NCBI GenBank assembly: GCA_963565915.1
Contig: OY751486.1
Span: 2,108,001-2,172,000, forward strand
Direction of reading: 5' to 3'
Origin: Entoloma clypeatum
Lineage: Eukaryota; Basidiomycota; Agaricomycetes; Agaricales; Entolomataceae
DNA length: 64,000 bases
Made by a program: the position numbers and the translations under genes. Shown here piece by piece: positions 1 to 11,225 of this stretch. The notes beneath the pieces are model-generated. The model saw only the letters and a list, made by a program, of their open reading frames with translations. It searched no databases and had not been told where the DNA came from. Position 1 is the stretch's first letter; every line of letters starts with the position of its first letter.

Positions 1-1440
1 TGCCATGGGTGACTCAATGAATGGAAGATCGCATTGCGAGCAGGTATGATGGCCCATTACGGGTTCGATTGGTTCAGATCGGGCAGGTGGGTGAGTAAAG
101 TTTAGAGAGTGCTGACTGATTAGTCAGCACATTTCTACATTTCTGAGTCTTTCCCAACGAACGGAGCGAGCTTTTCGCCTAGCGATCGATTGGGCTCAGC
201 TTTGGTCCCCCGCAATGCCATGCCAGGCGATATACGAGGCCCCAGGCCTTTCTCTTGGCACGCCATCCCTCTCCGTCATCGTCGTCGGTAGCGCCATTGT
301 TGACGAACGCAGTCGGGATCGTCAGCGACTCCCCCACCCGCGTCGTCGAGTGATTCGAAAGCGTGCCAGCCGCTGTTCAACATCTTTGTTTTTGGAAGAC
401 CCTGCTCTTTCGACGCACCACGAACGCGAGGAATATATTGGCCCGAGTCTCGAATGGCATCGATGGCATCGAACATTTCTTGAAGCTGTGTTTTATCTTG
501 GTAAGATTAATTCTTTGTGTAAACCGTGTACTCACCTTTGTGGAATGATGTGTAGGGGCACGTGAACATAGTGATCTTGAAACTCTGTTTCCTTCCTCAC
601 CAACTGCATCTTCGTCGGACATGATTTGTGGTTCATATTTATTGTTGCGCCATTCCGAGTCTAGAGGAAGTGTCGCACGTTTTCGGATTTGAACATTTAG
701 TTTCTGTGATACGTGAGTTTAAATTTGGTATTTATCTCATGATCAGCGAGCTTACTCCGCGCGCGCGGTTTCCAGCGATGTTCGTCTTCTTCCCACTTGT
801 TCCCTTCCATTTTTTGGAGATACTTGAAATGTTCTACAAAGCACGCCTCCAGGTCTCCGGGGAGAATAGCCTTGAGAAACTCGGCCGATTCAGAGACATA
901 TTCATGGCCGTGAGTCTTTGCATATTTTGCCCTTGTTGTTGTAGGGGTCGTTGATTGGTTTATCCCAGAGAAAGCGCAGCTGCAGAACACTATCCGAGCC
1001 AATTACGAATGGGAGTTCATCACTAACAACTGTTTCGTCCACTATCGGAAACCCTTCTTGGTTTGGAAGCTTGACACGCCAAGGAATTTCAAGAACATTA
1101 TGCAGACAAGTTCCTATATCACTCCTTATCATTGTAACAGTTGACATACGAACATCAGGGACTTACGAGGATCTTGGCATGCTTCATCGCCTTAAGACTC
1201 AGCTTGACTTCCTCGGCATCCTCATTCAAAAAGGTCCTCCTCGGCATCATCTTCGTCGCAATCTTTGTTGACTGCCCGAGTCGAAAGCTCCGCCAATCTA
1301 TTTTCGAATTTTGGTCAACTTTCTGACATATTCTAAGAGATCATGATAATTTGATGATAATTTTCCCTTAGCGAATTTTGAGTACTTACGCTGTGAACGT
1401 GTTCGGTTGTTTGTGGACAAATAGATTAGTCATACTCAGA
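1..1440. other. Unassigned region with possible minus-strand exon remnants
   Basis: No gene is recognised here. Short open stretches lie on the minus strand at 377-622, 697-1002 and 902-1147. The last two read as plausible globular protein (for example a stretch with SDELPFVIGSDSVLQLRF) in two overlapping frames, as expected of exons separated by short introns or frameshifts. They lie just 3' of the dynamin-like pseudogene on the same strand and could be a second broken gene or an unrecognised 3' extension of it. No start, stop or splice chain could be assembled. Confidence 0.3.
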
Positions 1441-1777
1441 TAAGGCTGAAGCTGACCAACTTGGAAACTGCCGTGCTCCCAGCAGCCCGCCCCGCCCAGC
1501 AATCAAGAAGCATTTGTGATACAGCCCGGGGATGGATGCTACGTAAGTTACAGCCTGTAAGTTGTACCGCGCGCGTATGCAGAGGCGTAACTCTTGGTGC
1601 AGGGCTGCGGCCACGAAGCAATGGCCGGTGCTGGCAGCCGTTAGTGAGAAATCGTTTGCACGAGAGGCTGGAGAGGGAAACATACGTGGTCTCTGGGCTG
1701 AGGACCCTCTATATGCTACTCATGCTGCCAATCGATCTGCTTGGCCACCGTCGTCATCGCTGTCTCCGGCCTGAAAT

Positions 1778-3900
1778 ATGGCCAGAAGGGCAGGCAAAAG
1801 AGCTTTCTGTGTTGCGTTTACAAACTTGAGTTCGATCACACCAGGAATGTTGTCAATAATTCTCTGTGCGGCATCGTCAGCCATGCAACGGTTTATGGTT
1901 GGTTTCCGACCTCATATGACCTCTGGAAGCATCCCAAAACTTCTTCTATCGCCTCCATCAGCGCCTCTTCATCTGCACCATACTTTCCCAGACCAGCATT
2001 CTCGTCTTTGTGCTTGGTCGACAATGTAACAGGGATCTCATCCAGGCAATAGTCATTCCAGGTGAAGCAGCTCTGTTCAATCTCCAGGTAGGTGTCAACA
2101 AATTTGGAACACGTTTTGAAGTTACGGGCCACAAGGTCTTCCGCGCATGAGCTTCAAATGTGACAGAGAATGATGACCGCTAAAAGCAGGTGTTGGAAAT
2201 AGAACTTACATCAGAGGAGTTCGTATGGGCTTGTGTGAATCAAAAAATTGATCGATGCACTCGAGGATGGCCTGAAGAACTGAATCGCGAACCATGTGGA
2301 AGCAGTTGTAGACTGCAGATGACCAGGTGCTTTGGGCAGCGACGAGGAGCGATGATTTGGAAGCCTTCGGGCGACGTCCGCTCTGCAATGGCCTAAGAAT
2401 GCTCATAGCCTCGCCCGTTAAAGAGAGCACAAGAATGGGCATACCTTTTCATGTATCGATGTACATCATACAAGCTAAATGGTTTCATGTCACGAATGAG
2501 ATGCTCAAGATCTTCTTTGCTGTCATCTTTGTCCAACGATAGAGTCAGATTGGGAGCTGTCTTCTGAATCGTATTCTTCAGGCCAACATAGGCAGCATGA
2601 TTCAGCTGTCTGAGCTCGCTGGATTCAATTTCGCCATAAACGCAACCCCGGAACTTGTTGCACAGGCTGGTAAGCAGAGGGAATATAGACAAGGTTGGGC
2701 TGATCACGACATTCATGGGCGAAAGTGTGGCAAGGTCCTCTTCGTAACGTCTGGACTGCATAGATTGGCTATTAGGCAAACTGTGTTTTCGTGAGTCAAG
2801 ATTAGAAAGGCTGAACGTGGGGAGAGTTACGTGTCATCGACAACGTGGGCCAACAAATCACAGAGGGTTGGTAGAGGGTCCACGGCCCCGGCGCACGATA
2901 GATCGATGCAATGATCTGGACGGTGCAAGGCTTGGTGCTCTCTAGTGCCTGGAAGAGATGAAGAAAAGTCTAAAGGCTTGATTATATTGGAAGATGAAGG
3001 CCATACAGATCACCGACGACATGATGATGCTGAAACAAGTTTGGGTAGCATACGAGCCCATGATATCCTGGAGGAGCTGTATCTCTCCGCCTTTCATGTT
3101 CGGGGTAAATTCTAATCCACCCGCTGAGTGCATGCTTTCGATGAAAATATGGACAGCAGAGCTGACCTGGTAGATCGATAAATGCAAGCTCTGGCAACAC
3201 ATAATCCTGAACTTCCACCTTTATGTAATTGGGTGAGAAGACAGGTTCGTTTCCGCCTGGTGTGCGAGGGGTAGACCCAGCAGCGTCGGAAAAGCTATCA
3301 GCCCTGTCAGGATTCAGTATCGCAAATTCCGCAAGGCGCATTATGGGTTCAAGGGCGGCTTTGTTAATGGTAATGCAGCCAAATGGTACCTCGGAGACGT
3401 CGTCAGATTCTCCCCCCTCATTGTTGAATTTGTAGCAAGCAACGACTTTGCACGACCATGGACCTACCACAGATCGGCGCAGCCGCCACAGAACTGGGCA
3501 TCTAAAGGATTTTCGTACGTGTCTTGAAAGTGGTAGCTAAATATGCATTGCGAGAAGGACTCGGGTTATATGAAGGCAACCCAAAAATCTGCGGCTGACC
3601 TTCTTTGTTTCATTGACTACATTGAATTTGCCTGATCGACGATAAGAAACAATAGTTTAAATCAAGCAAAAATTAACTCACCAATACCACGCTCCAGAAC
3701 AAACATGATGAGGACAGGTAAATTGAAATCAGTGAGTGTTCTACAAGGAATGACGCCAGTTGGAATCAATCACCTCTTCAAGTTGAGTGTAGCTTTATGG
3801 GTACCCACCTCACGATACGTAGATTGTCAATGAAAAGCAGTAAATCTGTCCTGCGGATGACAGGGTGTTCGAGCGAGGATTGGGAGGGGAACATTGTTCC
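1778..3900 (-). pseudogene. Dynamin-like GTPase pseudogene
   Basis: Dynamin family members are large GTPases that assemble on membranes and drive fission. Minus-strand pieces come in the right order. Around 3,850-3,700 is a short N-terminal piece in which the expected GxxxxGKS P-loop cannot be found. At 3470-3170 is a G-domain piece with VGPWSCKV and the G3 motif FIDLPG. At 2779-2393 and 2442-2206 are middle/stalk pieces (IRDMKPFSLYDVHR, QSTWSSAVYNCFH, ILECIDQFFD). At 2132-1893 is a piece with KFVDTYLEIEQ and DEEALMEAIEEV. At about 1,860-1,778 is a GTPase-effector-like end (RIIDNIPGVIELKFV). The pieces lie in different frames with stops between them, and the G4 motif region is unreadable. Intron-like spacing is kept, so this is an unprocessed copy, not a retrocopy. 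The family call is firm; loss of function is inferred from the missing P-loop and the frame breaks. Confidence 0.75.
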
Positions 3901-3972
3901 TTTCATGCAGTGACGTGACACTTGCATGATAAAATCAGTTTGCCAAAACGCAAGCAGAATATGACGACTACA

Positions 3973-4215
3973 CTATGTTGGTAACTCAAGTGAAAACCCA
4001 CCTCGCCGACCAGATGGTAAAGTAGGTGGTAAATAAATAGCGAGGTGGTAAGTAGGAGAAGAATCGGTAGTATTACTTAGGCGGTTATGCGTGAGTTGAC
4101 CACAGTTCGTTACGTAATGGCACAAAAATCTCAGTAAGTTATGTCGAGATGTCCAGCTGGGCAGCGGGGTAGCAAAGGTACGCTGACTTGGTTTGCGGGT
4201 TTGCTCTTGCATCCT
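3973..4215. repeat. Dispersed repeat, copy 1
   Basis: The stretch CTCAAGTGAAAACCCACCTC followed by GCCGAC at about 3,986-4,011 recurs at about 6,119-6,145. Both copies are followed by GTAAGTAGG/GTAAGTAAG-type sequence and an AGTTCGTT...AATGGCA motif. Target duplications and TIRs were not found, so the class is unknown. Confidence 0.5.
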
Positions 4216-4255
4216 GGTTGGTATTCTGTCATGGTCTCTCTGTAGTGGGGCAGCT

Positions 4256-5045
4256 CGCGTTCATAACGCAAGATCACGATTGCACTTCCATATGGCGCTG
4301 TCGACGATCCGAATTGCCACAGCCGTCGTTACAATGCCAATGGTATGCAAGTGAATATGCTTTTGCAGATGCTTGTATACCGTCCATGGCCAGTTGCCAC
4401 GAAAGGAAGTCATTGTGCAACAACTGTTCCAGCTTCGCTCACGAACATCCAGCAAATCCGCGTCCTCTGTTCACTCTATTCTGATGGCCGTGTCGGGTTC
4501 TCCTGAAACTTCTGGTGCGCGATCAGTCATGTGGCGATTGTTTCCCGAAATCCTCACTCATGTTCGATTTGCAGATCGTCTTGGTGCCTTCGATGTGTTG
4601 GAAACTTGGGTGCAAAGCCTGTCTAGGTGGTTGGTAGATTCTGACGTTTGCTCTGGCATTTCTAGAGCTTGTGTGGCAAGACGAATCAGGACCTTGTTAT
4701 TTGGTGAGCACCTATCGCCCCGCAATCAATTCCAGAGCTGACGTCTGCGTGTAACCACTCGCTGCTCAACAGGGACAAGCCGGTTTGTGGGCTCATGTTG
4801 CTTTCTGGTTCCGTGAAAATGAGTCGCCCAGACCACTGCAACGCTTAAAGACTTCAAGGTGAAATTACCGCCAGATTCTGCCTTATTGCGTGCTACACGC
4901 GAAGGTGATGTTGTGTGGTTTCCCGTGCAAGTCAGTACCGCTCATCCCCTGTCTCAGGCTCGTAGGGATATTTTCCAATGATCACCTTCGATGACATGCA
5001 GCCTCTTCCGAAGCAGAGTGCGTTTTGTTCTTGTGGGCGTATCTC
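4256..5045 (+). repeat. Segmental duplication block C1 (partner 9,826-10,682)
   Basis: This block is a diverged direct copy of 9,826-10,682. Shared landmarks in the same order are: gatcacgattgcacttccat against gtcacaatcgcacttccatc, the cagatgcttgtatac segment, the cagatcgtcttggtgcc segment, the ggacaagccggtt segment, and gatcaccttcgatg near the 3' end. The partner carries an extra insert (near 9,930-9,960). An exon-like stretch (LGAFDVLETWVQSLSRWLVD) is open in both copies, but I do not recognise the protein. A GT/AG-bounded gap follows TTATTTG in both, suggesting a conserved intron. Confidence 0.75.
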
Positions 5046-5159
5046 TTCTGGGAATGTACCCGACGTCTGCCACCAACCTTTCCGACGTCAACGCCACATC
5101 ATCAAACGAAAAACGCCTGGCTCCATCCGCCACTGCGCTCCGCCCATCCTTCACTGGCA

Positions 5160-5960
5160 TATTCACGGTGTGATTCCCGCACAAACAAGATGATTGTCGT
5201 CGTGAAACGTGCCTTGTCAGCTTCATCCGAAACATCGTGTGCCATACTTTTGTTACCGCATGATGCCGCAATCATTCAAAATACATTACAGATGCGCTTC
5301 GTCCATCATCTTTTCCTGGGATATTCGTGGTCTAATCCACGCAAAGCCAAGGGGTCTCTTTGGTCGACTGGCTTGGATAATCTTCAAGCAGATTCTTCCC
5401 GGCCAGAAAATTGTCGTCATGAAACGTGCGATGGCGGCTTCGTCCGAAACAGAGTGCATGTGGCCGCATCTTGCGTGAATACGACAGGTCTGCTACATCG
5501 TCAAGTCAAAACGGTCTCGCTCCACCCACCACCGCCCCCTGTCCAGGATTATTTTTTTCAGCCAAGGGGTCGCCTCGGCCGACTGGCTTCGATAATCTCC
5601 AAGCAGATTCTTTCTGGTCAAAAATCAGACAAGGTGCGCCTTGGTTTTGTCAGGCCGCATACTGCATCGCATTTATTGAAATACACTACAGGTCCGCTAC
5701 CATACTTTTCTCCATAACCGCCACATCGTCACCCCCGTGCTTGACATTCGCGGCATGATTCAAGCGGTCTCCTTGGTTAAACAGCTTCGATAATCTCCAG
5801 GCAGATTCTTTCTGGCGAAAGAATTGTCGTCGCCAGACATGCGATGGCTCGTCCGAAAGAACGTGAAACAAAGTGCGTCTTGGTTTGGTGGCCGCATATT
5901 GTGTCGCATTTGTTTAAATACATTCTAGGTCTGCTATTATACTTCTCTCTGTTAACGCCA
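5160..5960. repeat. Imperfect tandem repeat, unit about 200-215 bp
   Basis: A landmark GCTTsGATAATCTyCAAGCAG (s and y are ambiguity codes) starts near 5,371, 5,586 and 5,784 (spacings 215 and 198). Each copy is followed by GATTCTTyCTGG and an ATTGTCGTC or equivalent, then a TCCGAAA stretch, then an AAATACA(C/T)TACAGGT stretch (near 5,282, 5,682 and 5,918). Three to four degenerate units are visible. No gene was recognised inside; the open frames here are by-products of the repeat. Confidence 0.65.
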
Positions 5961-6690
5961 CACCGTCACCTCCACAAATGTCTGGCTCTATCACGAAGGT
6001 CCGTTGTGCCTTGAAGAGGTGAGAGACAGGATGAGTCGAACGGAGTGGTTCCAATATCGAGAGCATCGAGAACTTGAGGATGTGGAGGAATGGAATGGAA
6101 TGAATTACTAAGTACTAACTCAAGTGAAAACCCACCTCGCCGACCCAGATAGTAAGTAAGAGTTCGTTCCATAATGGCAAAAAATCGGTCAAACTTGTTG
6201 AGATTAGATCAGATTAGATTGAGAAATTATTGTATCAGTTATCAGTTTTTAGTCTTAATATTATGTAATACATGATCCGCTACTTCCAACCCACCCGCTC
6301 CAACTTGCGGCGGTGCTTAATGCTATCGGTACGCAGCCAAATATGAATATTGCTAGAGACTAATAAAACAATCTTAAATCTTTGCAGGCTGAAATGCTGT
6401 CCAGACGCTGCCAATCAATGGTGCAGCGATAGCAGTGACAGATTCTAAGTTCACACACAAACTTCTCTCGATTGGGTCTCTGGCTACGGGTTGGGCTTGC
6501 TATTGAAAAGATGAATTCCGTTCTTTTTTCACCTACTTTCGTTGGCTTTGATTGGATTGGATACCTTGGGAAACTTCTGGTGCGCGATTGGTTATATGCC
6601 GATTGTTTCTTGCAATGTTTAACTATGTCCAATTCCCAGATCGTGTTCGTAATACCAACATCGAGTTGGGGATATTTCCTCTTTGGTCAG
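5961..6690. other. Unassigned spacer with dispersed repeat copy 2
   Basis: It contains the second copy of the dispersed repeat at about 6,119-6,145 (first copy 3,986-4,011) and an AT-rich stretch with GATTAGATC/GATTAGATT runs near 6,203-6,222. No coding region could be supported. Confidence 0.4.
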
Positions 6691-6694
6691 CTCA

Positions 6695-7171
6695 GAGGCG
6701 GTATTGGCTGGGCTTCGCTGATTGGGCAGTCCAGATGTTCAGACGTTCTTTGAAGATTCCTTGAGCTTTTGTGGCCCTCAGCGGTGAACTCATAGGTCCC
6801 GATTTCCGTCGTCTTTCGCAACTTCCCCCGCCACAGGATCTCTTGCGGCCAACAGCTCGGCGACATTAAACCAGATAGGGAGATGCTGTTTGCTTGACTC
6901 GCTCGTTCGAAACGCCCGTTTGTTTTTTTCCCTCAACGTCGCCGCCCCCGCCCCCCGCAGATAACATCTCAACCTTGACAAACGGTTGGCGGACGGTGTG
7001 TCAGCCCATGGCAGTGAATCCCTCCACTTGGTCATTATCTTCCTCACTATGGCCCCTAGGCCCCGTGCCGTTGCTGTCATTCTTCGCGTCCTACGAAACA
7101 AGTAAGTTCATTATTTCTCCCAGCTGTAACTGTTGACGTGTTTTCATCTCATTTCTTTGCTCTAGCTCCTC
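6695..7171 (+). repeat. Segmental duplication block A5' (partner 10,690-11,225)
   Basis: Shared landmarks with 10,690-11,225 in the same order: GCTTyGCTGATTGGGCAG, CATAGGTCCCGATTTCCGTC, CTTGACAAACGGTTGGCGG and TTTCTTTGCTCTAG. The copies diverge right after that last CTAG, which looks like a 3' splice site. After it the two copies carry different NOT1 exons, so the break falls at or near an intron/exon boundary. Confidence 0.75.
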
Positions 7172-9690
7172 TTCAAGGACCACTTTGATCAAGAATATTC
7201 GCGCTGGTTTGCCCATTATCTGGTTGAAGTACAGAGCCAAACAATCATGGTCGTTATCTTCGATTCTTGGATGCATTGGATCGCTGGAAGTTGTCGAAGC
7301 TGATTCTCCAGCAAACTTTCATAAAGGCGGCGGCCCTGTTAAACTCAAAAAGAACACTGCAGTCCGGATCTAATAGAAACCCCTTGAGGAGATGATAGCG
7401 GGCGTTTGGTCGTGGCGATTCCCTTCGTTTGCAAGACCCTTGAACCTTGTGTCAAGCCAACAGTGTTCAACCCCCCCAATCCTTGGTTGATGGCCGCCAA
7501 CAACTTGCAGGAAGAACTGTAGGTGCATGTGGCAGTTGTCCGAGAGGTTAGTCACACTCGCATGCGCTTTTGCTCGAATCCTCCAACCTGTTTCCCAAAG
7601 ATCATTCTTCCTGTGGTGGAGCGATCTGTCACTGTCGGAGGCATTTCTACTCCGGAATTGGTCTCGGAGGATTTTGTGACCGAACCAAACTAGGAGAAAC
7701 TGAGGAATGCTGGTCATCTAGTGGCGAAGAAAGTCGCGTGGAGCCTCGCATTAGTGACTCGCAAAGAACCGCTGAAAAGCAATCTTGCAACACATCTCCG
7801 CCCTTCTCTAGCAGATCAGGGTTTCGGTGAAGTTGGTGTCCACTCTCCTGATAGTACTCGCAGCCTGTATCCTAACCTCGTCAACTCAATAGGTCGCATC
7901 AGAACCTGTTGTGCAGCTGATCGTCACCGATAGCTTGGAAATTGCCTGTGCCGCAGTCGAAAAAGCTACGATGGAACAGGCTGTTTTGGATGTGGACGAC
8001 TGCTTTGCCGCGTTGTATGAAGCGAGACGATGCCATCATGAGGTTTGTTCAAGTTCTGATCCTCGCCCTATACAAACAGATTCAATGCCATGTAGCTCCG
8101 CAATGGCCAACCCTGCTGGGATCCCTCGGCACCAACTGCTACCTTTTCTGTAAACCTTCCGGATTCCCTGCGAATCTAACTTTCTGGTCCTCAACCGCAT
8201 CAATTTGGTGTCCATGAAGATTTCGGTAAGCGGATCCATAAAGAATGTCGTTCATCGTCGTTTTTAAATGGGGTTTAGGCGCAGATTCAAAGCGTAGGAC
8301 TGCAAGCAGACCAAGTTCGACAGCGTCCCTCAATGCCCCTCCTGTTTACTCTCCATCTCGCTCTCAAATTCAGCGGATATCGTACCCATCAAGGAAGTCA
8401 TGGACCGTTTCACAGTACGTCCAGATTCGGCGGTGCAACACCGAGTTCAGTTTCTCAGCCAGGAGTCCCAGGTTCTTATGCGGGATCTGGAAGCCATCAT
8501 AGTCCAGATGCCCGTGCAATCTCATGAAGCATGTCTACCACCCAACCATGATACTCACCATATAGTCTCACAGATTTTTAACTCTCGCCACCGAGCTGGT
8601 TGATCGTCAACGTACACCATTGGTGATGCCGCAAAACATTGTCCAACTTCTACGCAAAACCCAATCGCAGCTGGGCCGAGATGTCTATGTATCCCTGCTC
8701 GGTTGGTTGCGCAGGCAATTTCAAGATGTTGAAAGGGAAGCGCCGATGTGGCTATTTGATGAAGTGAGTCACCATCGTCCATTCACAGTGTTAACTAACC
8801 ACTTTCAGCGAAAATATAATGTCGATGTCACGGTGACGCTACTGCGGGGCGGCCTCGTAAACATGGCCCTACAAGATCGTGCTCTAGCAAAAACCCTATT
8901 CGCTGATCCTCGCCCCAATATGTTAAACTTCACAACACGTTTGATCAGAGAATACCTATCTCGCGATCCTTCTTCTCAGAACCAAATTGCCTACTCAATT
9001 GAGATTCTTGAGCATCTTTCGCCAGCAAACAGAGCCAACGAGAAGTCAGTCAAACTGTCATATTTTGATTATCGCTGTAGAACTAACATTCGCAAAGAGT
9101 TTACGCGCTGCTGGACAATCTACGTGGAATTTGATGACCACTAGGTTCTATGGCGTCGGACGCACTGTCTATCAGTCGTCGGTCTTCTGTGAAACCAGAA
9201 ACAGAGCACATGCGGGAAAAGTTGTTCATGTGGAATGGTCTCCCGCGCCTGAAAAGAATTTCATCCCACTCATCACACAATTGACGAAACAGGGCATATT
9301 ATAGATGGAAGACGTGTCATCATTCTTCTCCCGAGCGTGCGCTGAATCCAGCGTCAAGTGCGTTGTAGGAGGCGAGTTCCATCATGCTTTCCAGGCTCTG
9401 GATGCGATGTCGAGACTCCTTGTTTATATCATCAAATACCATGCCAGTGTGGATCATCTGCCTCTGGTGTTGAGCATGACCAGGCAAAGGTTCGTTACCT
9501 AACCATCTATTTTCGTGCTCGTCTTGGCAAATTATCATGAGGAGCGGGGACCAGCCTTCCAACAGAAACCCTTCTTCAGGTTTTTCTCAAGCCTCATCAA
9601 TGATATCCATGTGTTCGAGACACATCGTGATTATTCTATCGTGAGTTTAGTGCAGAATGCAATAAGTGGTAGCGCGACTGGCGCTGGGAG
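7172..9690 (+). pseudogene. NOT1: NOT1 (CCR4-NOT scaffold) pseudogene, copy A
   Basis: NOT1 is the scaffold of the CCR4-NOT deadenylase complex. Plus-strand exon remnants keep the NOT1 order: FDQEYSRWFAHYLV (near 7,185), RLVVAIPFVCKTLEP (near 7,400-7,440), VERSVTVGGISTPELVSEDF (near 7,620-7,675), KVAWSLALVTRKEPLKSNLA, a GT-AG intron at 7,827-7,892, DSLEIACAAVEKATMEQAVLD, then QNIVQLLRKTQSQLGRDVYV and the LLRGGLVNMALQDRALAKTL region (8,620-9,045), then PLITQLTKQGIL / EDVSSFFSRACAESS (9,265-9,360), AFQALDAMSRLLVYIIKYH, and GPAFQQKPFFRFFSSLIND. This matches the DUF3819-to-C-terminal half, stopping before the conserved C-terminal Not1 domain. Lesions include an in-frame TAA after PDSLRI (8,177-8,179), a stop at 9,302-9,304, and several frame changes. 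Introns are retained, so it arose by DNA-level duplication. Confidence 0.85.
7681..8185 (+). repeat. Segmental duplication block A3' (partner 11,843-12,346)
   Basis: About 505 bp starting at CGAACCAAAC and ending at ATCTAACTTTCT is nearly identical to 11,843-12,346, with a couple of dozen visible differences. Both copies carry the same intron and the same in-frame TAA (aatctaac / gatctaac). The simplest explanation is that the stop arose before the duplication, so the parent was already a pseudogene. Confidence 0.85.
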
Positions 9691-9825
9691 CGGACTGGGG
9701 CAGATACCTGATCATGAACAGGATCACATTGGCAGCGACTACAATACAGACTACAGTAAGCGCCATCGACCCAAATGCGCGTGATGGCATGCGTTAGAAA
9801 TCAATATTCAGTTTCCAAGGTTCAT
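9691..9825. other. Junction between NOT1 copy A and duplication block C2
   Basis: Short spacer with GCGCTGGGAGCGGACTGGGG and no recognisable feature. Confidence 0.3.
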
Positions 9826-10682
9826 TACGTAACGCAAGGTCACAATCGCACTTCCATCTGGCACTGTCGAAGATCCGAACCGCCACAGCCGTCCTTACAA
9901 TGCCAATGGTACGCAAGTGAATATGTTTAGTCTCGGCGACGAATTACATGCTCACAGTTTGCAGATGCTTGTATACTGTCCGTGGCCAGTTGCCGCGAAA
10001 GGAAGTCATTATGTTGTACTGTTCAAGCTTCGCTCACGAACATCGTCAAGGTTAGAAATTGACCTGCCGAGGGGGACAGCAATCCGTGTCCTCTGTTCAA
10101 TCTATTCTGATGGCTGTGTCGGGTTCTTCTGAAACTTCTGGTGAGCGATTAGTCATGTGGCGATTGTTTCTCACTCATGTCTGCTTTGCAGATCGTCTTG
10201 GTGCCCTCGATGTTTTGGAAATTGGGGTGCAAAGGCTGGCTAGGTGGTTCGTAGATTGTGATGTTCGCTCTTGCATTTCTGGAGCTTGTGTGGCGAGACG
10301 AATCGGGACCTTGTTATTTGGTGAGTATCTATTGCCCCGCAATCAATTCCAAGGCTGACGTCTGCGTGTAACCACTCGCTGCTCAATAGGGACAAGCCGG
10401 TTGGTGGGCTCATGTTGCCTTCTGGTTCCGTGAAAATGAGTCGCCCAGACCACTGCAACGCTTAAAGACTTCAAGGTGAAATTACCGCCAGATTCTGTCT
10501 TATTGCGTGCTACACGCAAAGGCGACGTTGCGTGGTTTCTTGTGAAAGTCAGTACCGCTCATCCCTATCCATGTCTCAGGCTCGTAGGGATATTTCCCAA
10601 TGATCACCTTCGATGGCATGCAGCCTCTTCCAGGGCAGAGTGCGTTTTGTTTTTGTGGGCGTATCTTTTCCGGGAATGTACC
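9826..10682 (+). repeat. Segmental duplication block C2 (partner 4,256-5,045)
   Basis: Second copy of the block described at 4,256-5,045. Here it runs directly into block B5' (10,690), whereas in the first copy it runs into the 200-bp tandem array. The exon-like stretch LGALDVLEIGVQRLARWFVD is preserved with conservative differences from the first copy, which hints that it was once coding. The product is not recognised. Confidence 0.75.
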
Positions 10683-10689
10683 CGACGTG

Positions 10690-11225
10690 GCGGTATCGGC
10701 TAGGCTTTGCTGATTGGGCAGTCCGGACATTCGGACCTTCCTTGAAAGCTTTTGCGGCCCTCGGTGAACCTTCATTTCCTTTCAACCAATTGCGCGAGGT
10801 ATATAACCATTCATAGGTCCCGATTTCCGTCGTTTTTCGCAACTTCCCCCGCCACAGGGTCCTGGCGGCCAACAGCTTGGCGACATTAAAACCAGATAGG
10901 GAGATGCCGTTTGCTTCACCACTGCTTGAAACGCCCGTTTGTTTTTTCCCTCAACGTCGCTGCTCTTGCCTCCCACAGATAACATCTCAACCTTGACAAA
11001 CGGTTGGCGGACGGTGTGGCAGCCCATGGCAGTGAATTCCTCCACTTGGTCGTTGTCTTCCTAGAACAAAAAAGTGGAGAGCGAAAAGGTGTCTAGGACG
11101 TCTGACCCCGCCACCGAACGTCGCACTATGGCCCTTGGCTGTCATTCTTCAGGTCCTACGAAACAAGTAAGTTTATTGCTTCTCCTAGATGTGACGTGTT
11201 TTCATCCCATTTCTTTGCTCTAGGT
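10690..11225 (+). repeat. Segmental duplication block B5' (partner 6,695-7,171)
   Basis: Partner of 6,695-7,171. It contains an extra segment near 11,060-11,125 (AGAACAAAAAAGTGGAGAGC onward) that is absent from the other copy. Confidence 0.75.
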
